In this document: piece by piece, positions 52,930-61,601 of the stretch
Numbering within the stretch: position 1 is the stretch's first letter
Layout: the number at the start of each line of letters is the position of its first letter
Source: Deltaproteobacteria bacterium
GTDB taxonomy: Bacteria; Myxococcota_A; UBA9160; UBA4427
Direction: 5' to 3'
Assembly: GCA_002691205.1 (NCBI GenBank)
Contig: NZHD01000007.1
Span: 1 to 64,000 of the forward strand
DNA length: 64,000 nt
The notes under the pieces: generated by a model
Databases searched by the model: none
The model's input: only the letters and a program-made list of their open reading frames with translations
What the model was told of the DNA's origin: nothing
Program-made: the position numbers and the translations under genes

Positions 52930-54744
52930 TTGCCTGGCCCGTCCGTTCAGATTTTACTTTTTGTTTCGCTCAGTGGACTTCTGTGTATTCCGGCCGCTTC
53001 CGAGGACCTTCATTCGACTCCGTCCGTCGAGTTCGCAGTGATCTTCGAGGGGGGCGCCCCAGCCTCAAGCTCATCGAGCGTAAGAGAGGCTCTTTTTAAT
53101 CCATTGGCTTTGGCCCGGGAGCAAGTGGAGATTCCTGCCCGGGCTTTGGTGCTCGACCGAACGGGGGAGAAAAGCTCAGAGCGCGCCAGCCGGGCGGTGG
53201 AACTCTCGCCGGGGTTACCCCTTGTTCACTTTTCCCTTGCTCAAGAGCTCTACGAGGAGGGTAAATTTACCTCTGCATTCCATTCGGGACTCCGTGGGCT
53301 CAACGTCCTTCCCCATCATCTCGAAGCTCGCCTTTGGTGGCTCGGGTCGGTGGGGACCCTCGTTTCTCTTGTGATGATTTTAAGTGGCCTGATTTCTATT
53401 TTGGCGATCGGTTTGACGTTCTTTCGAAGTGCCGCTCACGATCTGGCCGACTTGGTTTCGTTGAGAATGCCTTCGTTCGCGCGAGCCGCTCTCCTGTCCG
53501 CATGTTTGCTCGTCCCTTTCTCTATGGGCGAAGGTTTTTTGGGTTTGAGTTTGGCTTTTTTTGCCATAGGCGTGTTGTACGGAGGGGCACGTCATCGCAG
53601 AATGTTAATCTTCGCATCGACCTGCCTTGTGATCGGAATTTTCCCAGCGATGGAGTGGTCCGGGCGTGCTCTGACCGCAATCGATGCAGATCTCATTGCG
53701 AGTTCCAGCTTGGCCACAGTACGGGGTCGTGAGACTCCGGATCAATTGAGCACGCTCGAGGAGGCGGCAAGGGAAAACGATGATGCCTTGGCCATGCGAA
53801 GCTTGGCCTTACACGCGGTTCGGCGTGGAGACGAGGAAAGCGCACGGGCATATCTGAAGGACTTGCTGGTAAAGCAATCCGAGGATTATATGGCCCTCGT
53901 TATCCTGGGGAATCTTGCTTTTAACTCAGGAAGAGATGAAGAGTCCATCGCCTTTTATCGCCGGGCTCGTGCTCAGTCAGATCTTTTCGAAGCCAATTTT
54001 AATCTTGCCCAGGCCTATGCGCGTACCTTTAAGATTCGTGAATTCGAATCAGCCATGGCTCGAACCCAGAGGCTTGACTCAGAGCGAGCATCAGACTTGG
54101 CTCGACTGGCCAATCCGAATCACGTGCTTCATCCGCCGTTCGGGATGGATTTGATTCGCAAGCGCATGTGGTCCAGCGCTGATGGCAGTCCATGGGTTCT
54201 GTTTGCCTCGTCCTTTGTGGCGCCAGGATGGATGGGAGAGCAGGTCTGGCACGCGCTCGGCGCCTTTCTGATGGTTTTTCTGTTCGCTTCCATGGCAAAG
54301 GGTCGATATCGGCATTCCGGATGTTGTGAGCGGTGTGGCTCGACGATCTGTTCCCGATGCGACGGCAGCATTTGGAGCAGTGAGGTTTGCGAAAGCTGCC
54401 ATTTCCTTTTCAGTCGACCCCAGGCGGCCGATCCGATTCTTCGTCGGCAACGGATTCAAGCTTTGTGGCTTAGGGATCGCAGAATGGGTTACTTGGCCGC
54501 TTTTCTCTCGGCTCTCATACCTGGCTATGCAGGACTTCATGCAAAGAGGCCTGATCTCATGGGAGTCTCGCTTTTTTGTTTTTTGGGTTCAGTTGTCTTT
54601 TTTATATTCCGGGGTGGACTCGTTCCAGAACCGCTCGCCACAGGAGAGGTTTCACGCGCGATCTTCATCGCAGTTTCCATTGGTCTTTTCTTTTTTTACG
54701 TGATCTTGTCAGGAAGAGGCTTCCTCGCGGCGAGGCGTCGGTGA
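52930..54744 (+). CDS. TPR and zinc-ribbon membrane protein, unrecognised
   Basis: 604 residues from a TTG with AGGAGG eight bases upstream. A possible signal/TM segment (VQILLFVSLSGLLCIPA) opens it. Two TPR-like stretches (PLVHFSLAQELYEEGKFTSA, MALVILGNLAFNSGRDEES) flank a block of four to five membrane helices (about 140-255). A cysteine-rich ribbon CCERCGSTICSRC...CESC (about 495-520) precedes two more membrane helices at the C-terminus. An ATG at 52798 would add 44 polar residues. No family recognised. The PATAN gene follows after one base, so they probably function together. Confidence 0.6.
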   Translation: MPGPSVQILLFVSLSGLLCIPAASEDLHSTPSVEFAVIFEGGAPASSSSSVREALFNPLALAREQVEIPARALVLDRTGEKSSERASRAVELSPGLPLVHFSLAQELYEEGKFTSAFHSGLRGLNVLPHHLEARLWWLGSVGTLVSLVMILSGLISILAIGLTFFRSAAHDLADLVSLRMPSFARAALLSACLLVPFSMGEGFLGLSLAFFAIGVLYGGARHRRMLIFASTCLVIGIFPAMEWSGRALTAIDADLIASSSLATVRGRETPDQLSTLEEAARENDDALAMRSLALHAVRRGDEESARAYLKDLLVKQSEDYMALVILGNLAFNSGRDEESIAFYRRARAQSDLFEANFNLAQAYARTFKIREFESAMARTQRLDSERASDLARLANPNHVLHPPFGMDLIRKRMWSSADGSPWVLFASSFVAPGWMGEQVWHALGAFLMVFLFASMAKGRYRHSGCCERCGSTICSRCDGSIWSSEVCESCHFLFSRPQAADPILRRQRIQALWLRDRRMGYLAAFLSALIPGYAGLHAKRPDLMGVSLFCFLGSVVFFIFRGGLVPEPLATGEVSRAIFIAVSIGLFFFYVILSGRGFLAARRR

Positions 54745-54745
54745 T

Positions 54746-55864
54746 ATGAGTGCGGTTCTACATGGGAATCTGAAGGATTTTGGAATTGCGGACGTCTTTC
54801 AACTTATAGGCCAACAACGTAAGACGGGATTGTTGGAGGTTCAGAATGAAGAGGGAGGCATAGAAATTGGATTCAAGAAAGGCCTCATTATTTCCGCGGC
54901 GCCTAAGCGAGAAATTCCCTTCCTGGCTCTAGGTGAGTCTCTAGTCGGCAGAGGTTTGCTCTCGTGCTCTGAATTTGAAAGCAGCGTGAGCCAGAGTCGA
55001 AGCTCGGCATGTCCTCTTCCTGCTCTTTGGCTTCAGTGCACAGGGGTCGACCAAGACGTACTCGATCAGATGAATGAAAAGGTGAGGCAGGACAGTTTGT
55101 TCAATGTCATGCGTTGGTCATCGGGAACGTTCCATTTTTCACCCTTAACATTGAGAGACTCTGACTTGACCGGTTCTCCGCTTGGGGTGGAGCAGGCGCT
55201 GATGGAGGGACTGCGTACTCTCGATGAATGGCGGACTTTCCCTGTTGAGGTGCGCCGGCCGGAGAGTCGATTCCGATTGACGAATGCAACCGTAGTCGGT
55301 GATCCAGACTCTGAGACGACCGTCGAGGGTCTCCAAATAAAACAGATTCTCGATCTTTTGGATGGTGTTCGATGTGTTGAGCAAGTAGCGGGTCGGTCCG
55401 GCTTGACCCAATTCGAAGTAGCGCGTGGTCTGACCGAGTTGTTTCGAGGCGGTCGAGTGGAACGAGTCGAATTGGCTGATTTAGAGACAAGACAAGCTTC
55501 AGGAAGTTCCAGATCGCCGATTCTGAGTGCGCTCCGTACATCGGGAGCGGCGATTTTCCCTGTTCTTGTACTTGTACTCGTCGTTTGGCTTTCTTTTGTC
55601 TGGAATGCCCCTCAAATCCGCTACGACGCGTTGATCGATGGGAAAAGTCCATGGGCTGAGGCCAGGTGGAGGTACTCGAAAAGGCGCCTGGAGCGCGTGC
55701 GAGAGGCTCACGAATATTCATTCGATCATGTGATTTCACAGGCCCGTTCTCAAGTGATGCCCGAGACTTCCCTCGATTTTGGGGAATTGGCGCCAGATTC
55801 GTCTGGCGCGTATCCTCAGACCGAGCAGAAGCACACTTCCGTGCTCGCTGCTTCGAGGCGTTGA
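54746..55864 (+). CDS. PATAN/DUF4388-domain membrane-anchored protein
   Basis: 372 residues. N-terminal PATAN domain (about 1-135) with HGNLKDFGIADVFQLIGQQ, KTGLLEVQNEEGGIEIGFKK and the helical SLFNVMRWSSGTFHF. About 195-250 holds a helical module (IKQILDLLDGVRCVEQVAGR). A single transmembrane segment lies near 275-295 (AAIFPVLVLVLVVWLSFVW), then a helical tail. PATAN proteins act in gliding, polarity and regulatory networks in deltaproteobacteria. Its stop overlaps the phoH TTG. 1 base after the TPR membrane gene. Confidence 0.75.
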   Translation: MSAVLHGNLKDFGIADVFQLIGQQRKTGLLEVQNEEGGIEIGFKKGLIISAAPKREIPFLALGESLVGRGLLSCSEFESSVSQSRSSACPLPALWLQCTGVDQDVLDQMNEKVRQDSLFNVMRWSSGTFHFSPLTLRDSDLTGSPLGVEQALMEGLRTLDEWRTFPVEVRRPESRFRLTNATVVGDPDSETTVEGLQIKQILDLLDGVRCVEQVAGRSGLTQFEVARGLTELFRGGRVERVELADLETRQASGSSRSPILSALRTSGAAIFPVLVLVLVVWLSFVWNAPQIRYDALIDGKSPWAEARWRYSKRRLERVREAHEYSFDHVISQARSQVMPETSLDFGELAPDSSGAYPQTEQKHTSVLAASRR

Positions 55865-56886
55865 ATCGCAGGAGTTCCCCTCTGGCCGAGGACAGCAGCA
55901 GGCAAGTTCTTTCATTTGAAGACAATCTGACGGCCGCCGAACTTTATGGGACGAGGGAGTCGCATCTTCGTTTGCTTCAAAGCGAGTTGGGGGTAGAGGT
56001 CCACGCTCGAGGAAACGAGGTCCGGCTTTCGGGGACGGAAGAATCCGTTGAGGTCGCTCGGGTCGTCCTTGAGCAGCTTTACGGCGTGTTGCGCTCAGGG
56101 CGAACGGTGAGGTCTCGCGATGTTCGAGAGGCCATCGGAATGGTGGTTGAAAAACCTGATGTGGATCTCAAGCAGGTCTATGAAGACGTTCTGAGTCATG
56201 TGGGCTCGCGCCGCATGATCCGCGCGAAGAACCTTTCTCAACGTCGATACGTTGAATTGATTCGCAGCCATGATGTCGCGATTGCGACTGGGCCCGCAGG
56301 GACGGGAAAGACTTACTTGGCCATGGCGATGGCGATCGCTGCGCTCAATAGAAAAGAGGTCGCGCGAGTTATCTTGACTCGACCCGCGGTGGAGGCCGGC
56401 GAACGGTTAGGTTTTCTTCCGGGCGATCTGGCTGAAAAAGTGAACCCATATATGCGGCCTCTCTATGACGCTTTACATGATATGATGGATTTTGAGCGCG
56501 TGACGCGCCTGTCGCAGAGAGATGTCATCGAAGTTGCGCCCCTCGCGTTTATGCGTGGACGTACTCTAAATGACTCGTTTGTGATTTTAGATGAAGCTCA
56601 GAATACGACGACGGAACAGATGAAGATGTTTTTGACTCGTCTAGGCTATGGTTCAAAGGCTGTCATTACAGGTGATGTGACTCAGGTAGACCTTCCCACC
56701 GGCACGGCCAGTGGGCTGTCGGAGGCGGTTCGAATCCTCAAAGGAGTGAAGGGAATTGGTCTGATGAACTTTTCCCGAGCTGATGTCGTACGGCACCCGC
56801 TTGTTCAGTCGATTATTGAGGCCTACGAGAGCAACAGCTCCACTGAAGCATCGAAGCGTGGGCCCGCTGCGCCCAAAGCGGATTGA
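55861..56886 (+). CDS. phoH: PhoH family ATPase
   Basis: Predicted cytoplasmic ATPase/helicase-like protein linked to RNA handling with YbeY. An N-terminal KH-like part (about 15-95; EVHARGNEVRLSGTEESVEV) and the PhoH ATPase domain with GPAGTGKTYLAMAM (Walker A), ILTRPAVEAGERLGFLPGD, and FVILDEAQNTTTEQMKMFL (Walker B). 341 residues from the TTG overlapping the preceding stop (TTGA); reading from farther upstream would overlap the PATAN gene by 200 bases. phoH-ybeY is a standard pair. Confidence 0.9.
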   Translation: MNRRSSPLAEDSSRQVLSFEDNLTAAELYGTRESHLRLLQSELGVEVHARGNEVRLSGTEESVEVARVVLEQLYGVLRSGRTVRSRDVREAIGMVVEKPDVDLKQVYEDVLSHVGSRRMIRAKNLSQRRYVELIRSHDVAIATGPAGTGKTYLAMAMAIAALNRKEVARVILTRPAVEAGERLGFLPGDLAEKVNPYMRPLYDALHDMMDFERVTRLSQRDVIEVAPLAFMRGRTLNDSFVILDEAQNTTTEQMKMFLTRLGYGSKAVITGDVTQVDLPTGTASGLSEAVRILKGVKGIGLMNFSRADVVRHPLVQSIIEAYESNSSTEASKRGPAAPKAD

Positions 56887-57335
56887 TGCCGGTTGAAATC
56901 GTGGGCCCGCCAGTGAATGTTCGAGGGGGCCGAGTGGACCCTGTTCTACTCCGTAAAAGAGCCGCTCGGATGCTCGCCTGTATCGGCCATTCCAAATCGG
57001 AACTCTCCATCGCGCTTGTGGACGATTCCGAGATGCGTGTCTTAAATCGGGATTGGCGTAAAAAAGACCGGCCTACAGATGTCCTCTCGTTTTCTTTGCT
57101 GGAAGGGGAGGGTGTAGATCTGCCTGGGGCTTTGATGGGCGATGTTGTGGTGAGCGTAGAGACCGCGGCCAGTCAGGCATCGAGCCGTCATCGTGGGCTC
57201 GATGAAGAGGTCGCTCGCCTGGTCATTCATGGGGTTCTGCATATCGTGGGCTTCGATCATGAAGATGCTTCTGAGGCCCGAGAAATGCGCCGTGAACAGC
57301 GCCGATTGTGGCGAGAGGCCTGTTCCGAGGCCTGA
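56886..57335 (+). CDS. ybeY: Endoribonuclease YbeY
   Basis: 16S rRNA 3'-end processing and quality-control RNase. The zinc motif HGVLHIVGFDH (H-x3-H-x5-H) is near residue 117, and LNRDWRKKDRPTDVLSF and GDVVVSVETA are family hallmarks. 149 residues. ATG overlaps the phoH stop by one base; the TTG three bases earlier (TTGATG) is the alternative. lnt, often between ybeY and prfB, is absent. Confidence 0.92.
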   Translation: MPVEIVGPPVNVRGGRVDPVLLRKRAARMLACIGHSKSELSIALVDDSEMRVLNRDWRKKDRPTDVLSFSLLEGEGVDLPGALMGDVVVSVETAASQASSRHRGLDEEVARLVIHGVLHIVGFDHEDASEAREMRREQRRLWREACSEA

Positions 57336-57449
57336 AGGTGATTCCAAGTCATGGCGCGGCGCCGTATGAGCTTCTAGGATCCGGCGCACGCGTAGAACTT
57401 CTGTATTTTGTTCTGCTGCAAGCCATCTGTGACCAGAGAGGAACAGCTA

Positions 57450-58593
57450 ATGCCCAATAGTGAAGTGATGAATGCAGACTCAAGTGAAGTGGCCGAGAGG
57501 CTTCAAGGTCTGAGGGTTCGATTCGATGAGTTCCGGGGGCGTCTTTGACCCGACGGGCTTACGTCGACGGCATGAAGAACTTGAAGCGCAGATGGCTCGT
57601 CCTGATCTTTGGGATGATCGGGAGAAAGCGGAGACAATCGCGCGAGACAAGAGCGCTTTGGAATCTGAGCTTCGACTTTACGATCAACTAGAGTCAGCCA
57701 TTGATGATGCGACGGTTCTGCTTGAGCTTGCGAATGAGGCCGATGACGAAGAGACTCGGCTTGAGGCGGCGGTCAAGTGCGATGAAATTCGTGATGCGCT
57801 TGAGGAGGTTGAGTTGCATGAACTACTCGGCGGACCTCACGATAATTCTCCAGCCATTGTTTCTATTAATTCGGGTGCCGGCGGAACCGATGCGTGTGAT
57901 TGGGCGGAGATGCTCTTGCGTATGTACCTTAGGTGGTCAGAGCGGCACGGATTCAAGGCGGATGTGTTAGATATTCAAGATGCCGATGAGGCAGGTATTC
58001 GAAGCGCCACTCTTTCGATTGCAGGCGACTACGCATACGGGTACTTAAATGCTGAACAAGGGGTCCATCGGCTCGTCAGGATCTCTCCTTTTGATTCTCA
58101 GGCCAGACGCCATACGGCCTTTGCGAGTGTGACGGCGGTGCCCGAGATTGACGATGCGGTGGAGGTCGACATTGACGATAGCGATCTGAGGATCGACACT
58201 TATCGTTCAAGTGGGGCCGGAGGGCAGCATGTGAATAAAACGGATTCTGCGGTGCGTATCACTCACATGCCCAGCGGAATCGTGGTGCAATGTCAGAATG
58301 AACGATCCCAGCATAAGAATAAGGCCACGGCGATGAAAGTGTTGCGGGCTCAACTTTTTGAAAAATCTCGCCGAGAGCAAGAGGTTCGTCTTAAAGAGAT
58401 CGCGGGCGAGAAACGTGAAATTGGTTTTGGGAGTCAAATTCGCTCGTATACACTCCATCCTCAACAGCGAGTAAAGGATCACCGGACAGACATGGAAGTG
58501 GGTAACGTGGCGGGCATTTTGGATGGCGACCTAGATGGCCTTATCCGTGCGGCGCTTCTTCTGCATTCGACGGAGAACCGAACGGAAGCCTAG
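57450..58593 (+). CDS. prfB: Peptide chain release factor 2, via programmed +1 frameshift
   Basis: RF2, which terminates at UGA and UAA. Translation starts at ATG (AGAGAGGAA upstream), reads 32 codons in one frame to an in-frame TGA, then shifts +1 to the long frame. After the shift the chain has the RF2 body, SPF-like codon-recognition motif (RISPFDSQARRH) and GGQ loop (SSGAGGQHVNKTDS). Total about 380 residues. The TGA is the classic autoregulatory site, so low RF2 favours the shift. It is intact and not a pseudogene. Confidence 0.93.
57534..57549 (+). promoter_or_regulatory. RF2 programmed +1 frameshift site
   Basis: CGG GGG CGT CTT TGA C. The slippery CTT-TGA-C and the Shine-Dalgarno-like GGGGG three bases before CTT match the E. 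coli prfB site (AGGGGGTATCTTTGAC). The Leu tRNA moves +1 from CTT to TTT, and decoding resumes at GAC. The frame before the site (ERLQGLRVRFDEFRGRL) is RF2-like. Confidence 0.93.
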
Positions 58594-58673
58594 GTCTCGG
58601 AGTGGGTCACTAGGTCGTGGAGCACAGTGAGATGAGCCGGCTCAGATAGAGGGAGGGAAAGTGAGGCAGTTGA

Positions 58674-60635
58674 GTGAGTGATGTACTTTCCGCCTTCCCT
58701 TCGTTGGGAGGTGGCTTGGCGCTGCTGTTTATCGTCGGCCTCGCCACGGCGATCGCGTCCCTTTCAATTGTTTTTGTAGGGTCCGCGGCCATCGTCCTAG
58801 AGCGGTTAGCGCGGGCCTCGAGCCGAAGGTTGAGTCGTTTCTGTTCGGGTTTGATAGTGACGTGTGTTGCGACCTTGATCATCCGTGAGATCTCTCCGCT
58901 TGCTCTTGGGATAAACGAGGCTGGCGTTCAAAATCAACTTGGCTTTTGGTTGACCGTAGCCGTCGCTGGGTTCATGACATTCTTGAGCATGATGGGGGTT
59001 GATTTTCTCTTGCGTCACCTGAGGGCTGATCGTTTCGAGTCTTCTGTTTTTTTGTTTGTGGTCACAGGGGGTGTCTTTGGGGCGGGGTCGGCGGGGTTGC
59101 CCGCTTGGTCGGGGGTCGCGACTTTGGCCTTGGTGGGCGTAGGGTTCGGGTTCGCTTGGCGGCGGGGTCGGGGTACTCTGCAATCGTTTGAAATGTGGAT
59201 CTGGATTCTCGCCTTGGCAGCCCTTTTGGTGACGGGAGTTAGCCTTTTAGCCGAGAATCAGAGGGTCTGGTTTGGGGTTGTTGGGGATGGCTTCATGTAT
59301 GCCGTTGCGGCTTTTTTTGGGTTGGGTCTCCTGCCCTTGGCCATGTCCGGATTGGCCGACCTGCGTGGTTCGGCCGAGTGGTTTATTGCTTTCCGGTACC
59401 TCATCGCTCGTCGGCGTCAGGTCTTTATCTCTGCGATTACGATGATCTGCATTGTGGGCATCGCGGCCGGAGTCTGGTTAATTTTGGTTGTTCTGTCGGT
59501 GATGAATGGCTTTGAAGAAACGTGGCGTGAGGAAATTTTGGGGCATCGTGCTCATTTTGTCGTTCATGCAGACGGCGAACTCATTTCGGATTTTATGGCG
59601 GTGACGGACGCAGTGAGCGCTGTACCCGGTGTGACTGCGGTTTCCCCTTTCTTGGATGCAGATGCCATGGTACGAGGGCGACTGGGTGAAATTCATGGCT
59701 TAAGGTTACGCGGCGTGGAGGCGGAGCGGATCGGTCGGGTGAGTCAGCTCGAGGAGGATCTTATCTTTGGATCGCTGGAATCTCTTGAGACAGAATCCGA
59801 CAGCCAAGAGAGCGGAGCGCCGGTGATCGTGATTGGGAATCGTTTAGCGATGGCTATGGGGATCGATCTAGGCGACGACTTGCGGGTGATTTCGCCCTTT
59901 GGAGGCGCACCCACTCCATTTGGGCCAGCTCCGAGGTTGATGAACTTTGTGGTCGGGGGGATTTTTCGATCGAGTTTTCAGCAATACGACGAGGCGTATG
60001 CGTACGTTAATCTGGAGGCCGCTCAGGCGTTTCGACGTGTCGGTCCCGTGATCGATGGGATCGAAGCGCGTACTTCGGATCATTACCGATCTAACGGAGT
60101 CGGTGAAGCGGTGGTGTCTGCTCTCGGGCCCCCCTTTCAGGTGCGAGATTGGAAGGAGTACTTTCCTGCGTTCTTCCAGGCTCTCAAGACCGAGAGAATT
60201 ATGATGTTTCTTCTGTTGACCATGATTATGGTTGTGGCTGCATTTGTGATTGTCGCAACATTGATGATGATGATTATGGAGAAGTCAAGTGACATCGCGA
60301 TTCTGAAGGCGATGGGTGCGCGGGACTCTCTGATCGAGAGAATTTTTGCTCTAGAAGGGACACTGATCGGTGTCGCGGGTACGGTGCTTGGCGTCGTTGC
60401 AGCTTTGGCGGTAACACACCGAATCAGCTGGATTCAGGACCGCATCGAAATGATTACAGGCGTAGATGCTTTGCCTGAGACGGTCTATCAGTTCTCCAGT
60501 CTTCCGTCTCGTGTGGACCCTTTGCAAGTTTTAATCGTGATGGGAATTGCTTTAGTCCTCTCGCTCGGAGCCACTTTGCTGCCCAGTCGGCAGGGGGCCA
60601 ATCTAGACCCAGTGGAGGGATTGCGGCATGAATAA
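58674..60635 (+). CDS. lolC: LolC/LolE-type permease with an extra N-terminal membrane domain
   Basis: Lipoprotein-releasing ABC permease, 653 residues where LolC/E is ~410. Residues ~236-653 are LolC-like: AFRYLIARRRQVFISAITMI, a periplasmic domain with VSPFLDADAMVRGRLG, and C-terminal FtsX-type helices (KSSDIAILKAMGARDSLIE). Residues 1-230 add about seven extra membrane segments (LALLFIVGLATAIASLSIV, LGFWLTVAVAGFMTFLSMM) with no recognised domain. lolD overlaps by eight bases, and bamA follows. GTG start with GGGAGG nearby. Fusion not a frameshift artefact: the frame is continuous. Confidence 0.85.
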   Translation: MSDVLSAFPSLGGGLALLFIVGLATAIASLSIVFVGSAAIVLERLARASSRRLSRFCSGLIVTCVATLIIREISPLALGINEAGVQNQLGFWLTVAVAGFMTFLSMMGVDFLLRHLRADRFESSVFLFVVTGGVFGAGSAGLPAWSGVATLALVGVGFGFAWRRGRGTLQSFEMWIWILALAALLVTGVSLLAENQRVWFGVVGDGFMYAVAAFFGLGLLPLAMSGLADLRGSAEWFIAFRYLIARRRQVFISAITMICIVGIAAGVWLILVVLSVMNGFEETWREEILGHRAHFVVHADGELISDFMAVTDAVSAVPGVTAVSPFLDADAMVRGRLGEIHGLRLRGVEAERIGRVSQLEEDLIFGSLESLETESDSQESGAPVIVIGNRLAMAMGIDLGDDLRVISPFGGAPTPFGPAPRLMNFVVGGIFRSSFQQYDEAYAYVNLEAAQAFRRVGPVIDGIEARTSDHYRSNGVGEAVVSALGPPFQVRDWKEYFPAFFQALKTERIMMFLLLTMIMVVAAFVIVATLMMMIMEKSSDIAILKAMGARDSLIERIFALEGTLIGVAGTVLGVVAALAVTHRISWIQDRIEMITGVDALPETVYQFSSLPSRVDPLQVLIVMGIALVLSLGATLLPSRQGANLDPVEGLRHE

Positions 60636-61341
60636 AGAACAGGCTCCGCTTATTGAGACCCGTGGATTGGTGAAACGTTTTGGCCAGCCAGAGGTGGCGA
60701 TTGAGGTGCTGAAGTCGATTGATTTGCGGCTTGACGAAGGGGACCGAGTCGCGGTTGTCGGTCAATCGGGCGTCGGTAAATCCACTCTCCTTCATATCTT
60801 GGGTACTTTGGATCGACCCACAGCGGGTCAAGTTCTCTTTAAGGGGGTGGACGTATTTAGTCAGACCTCAGATGAATTAGCGCAACTTCGGAATCGGTTT
60901 TTAGGCTTTGTTTTTCAATTTCATCACTTGCTTCCAGAATTTAGTGCCATCGAAAATGTGATGATGCCCGGCCTACTTCAGTCGAAGGGGTCGGCGGAGA
61001 TGCGTGAGCGGGCTCAAGCGATTTTGCAAGAGGTGGGTCTAGGGCATCGTCTGGACCATGCTGTGGGGAAAATGTCCGGGGGGGAGCGTCAGCGAGTGGC
61101 TGTGGCACGTGCTTTGGTCCTCGATCCCGCAGTGGTCCTGGCGGATGAGCCTACGGGCAACTTGGACCCTGAGACAGGCGAACAGGTCGCCGACCTTTTG
61201 CTTCAGATGAATCAAGAGCACGGGACAACTCTGATTGTCGTCACTCACAGTGCCCGAATGGCCGAAAAGCTGGGCCGGACTCTGGTTCTTGAGGATGGGC
61301 TTTTAGTGGATGAAGCGAAGGCTCGAGTCGAACTAATTTAG
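60628..61341 (+). CDS. lolD: Lipoprotein-releasing ABC ATPase LolD
   Basis: 237 residues. Walker A VGQSGVGKSTLLH, Q-loop FVFQFHHLLPEFSAIEN, signature KMSGGERQRVAVARAL, Walker B VVLADEPTGNLD and H-loop VVTHSARMAE. FVFQFHHLLPEF is a LolD hallmark. It powers release of lipoproteins from the inner membrane to LolA. The ATG overlaps the end of the permease gene. Confidence 0.95.
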   Translation: MNKEQAPLIETRGLVKRFGQPEVAIEVLKSIDLRLDEGDRVAVVGQSGVGKSTLLHILGTLDRPTAGQVLFKGVDVFSQTSDELAQLRNRFLGFVFQFHHLLPEFSAIENVMMPGLLQSKGSAEMRERAQAILQEVGLGHRLDHAVGKMSGGERQRVAVARALVLDPAVVLADEPTGNLDPETGEQVADLLLQMNQEHGTTLIVVTHSARMAEKLGRTLVLEDGLLVDEAKARVELI

Positions 61342-61601
61342 TCTAGTGCACGACAAACGAAGTTCTGACACCGTAGGTGTCCTTTCGGTTGCATTTATTT
61401 AGAGGTCCGCAAAAAGGGGCCTAAGTGGCCGGTCAACCCAGGGAAACCGCAGTTCGCCCCTTGTCTATGAATGGGCTGAAGACTAAAATCGCGGGGGCTC
61501 GGATCAGGGGGAATCGGGCTGCTGATTGCGGTGTCCCTTCGTCAATTTTTCCTGAAAAGTAGAGGTTGTCCAGCTAGGGCGATCTTGATCGGAGCATTTT
61601 G
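61342..61601. other. Intergenic stretch between lolD and bamA
   Basis: About 260 bases, no gene. A 6-base hairpin GACACC-GTA-GGTGTC at 61367-61381 followed by CTTTCGG may be a weak terminator for lolD. A GGAG lies at 61591-61594, seven bases before the chosen bamA start. A bamA promoter of sigma-E type was looked for but not found. Confidence 0.45.

Noticed and set aside
55107-55925. 272-residue open frame on the minus strand across the PATAN gene and the phoH start
   Set aside because: Antisense to coupled genes, rich in Arg/Ser/Pro with no domain pattern.
57450-57548. In-frame TGA near the prfB start, which could mark a pseudogene
   Set aside because: It is the conserved programmed frameshift site with the full RF2 body in the +1 frame.
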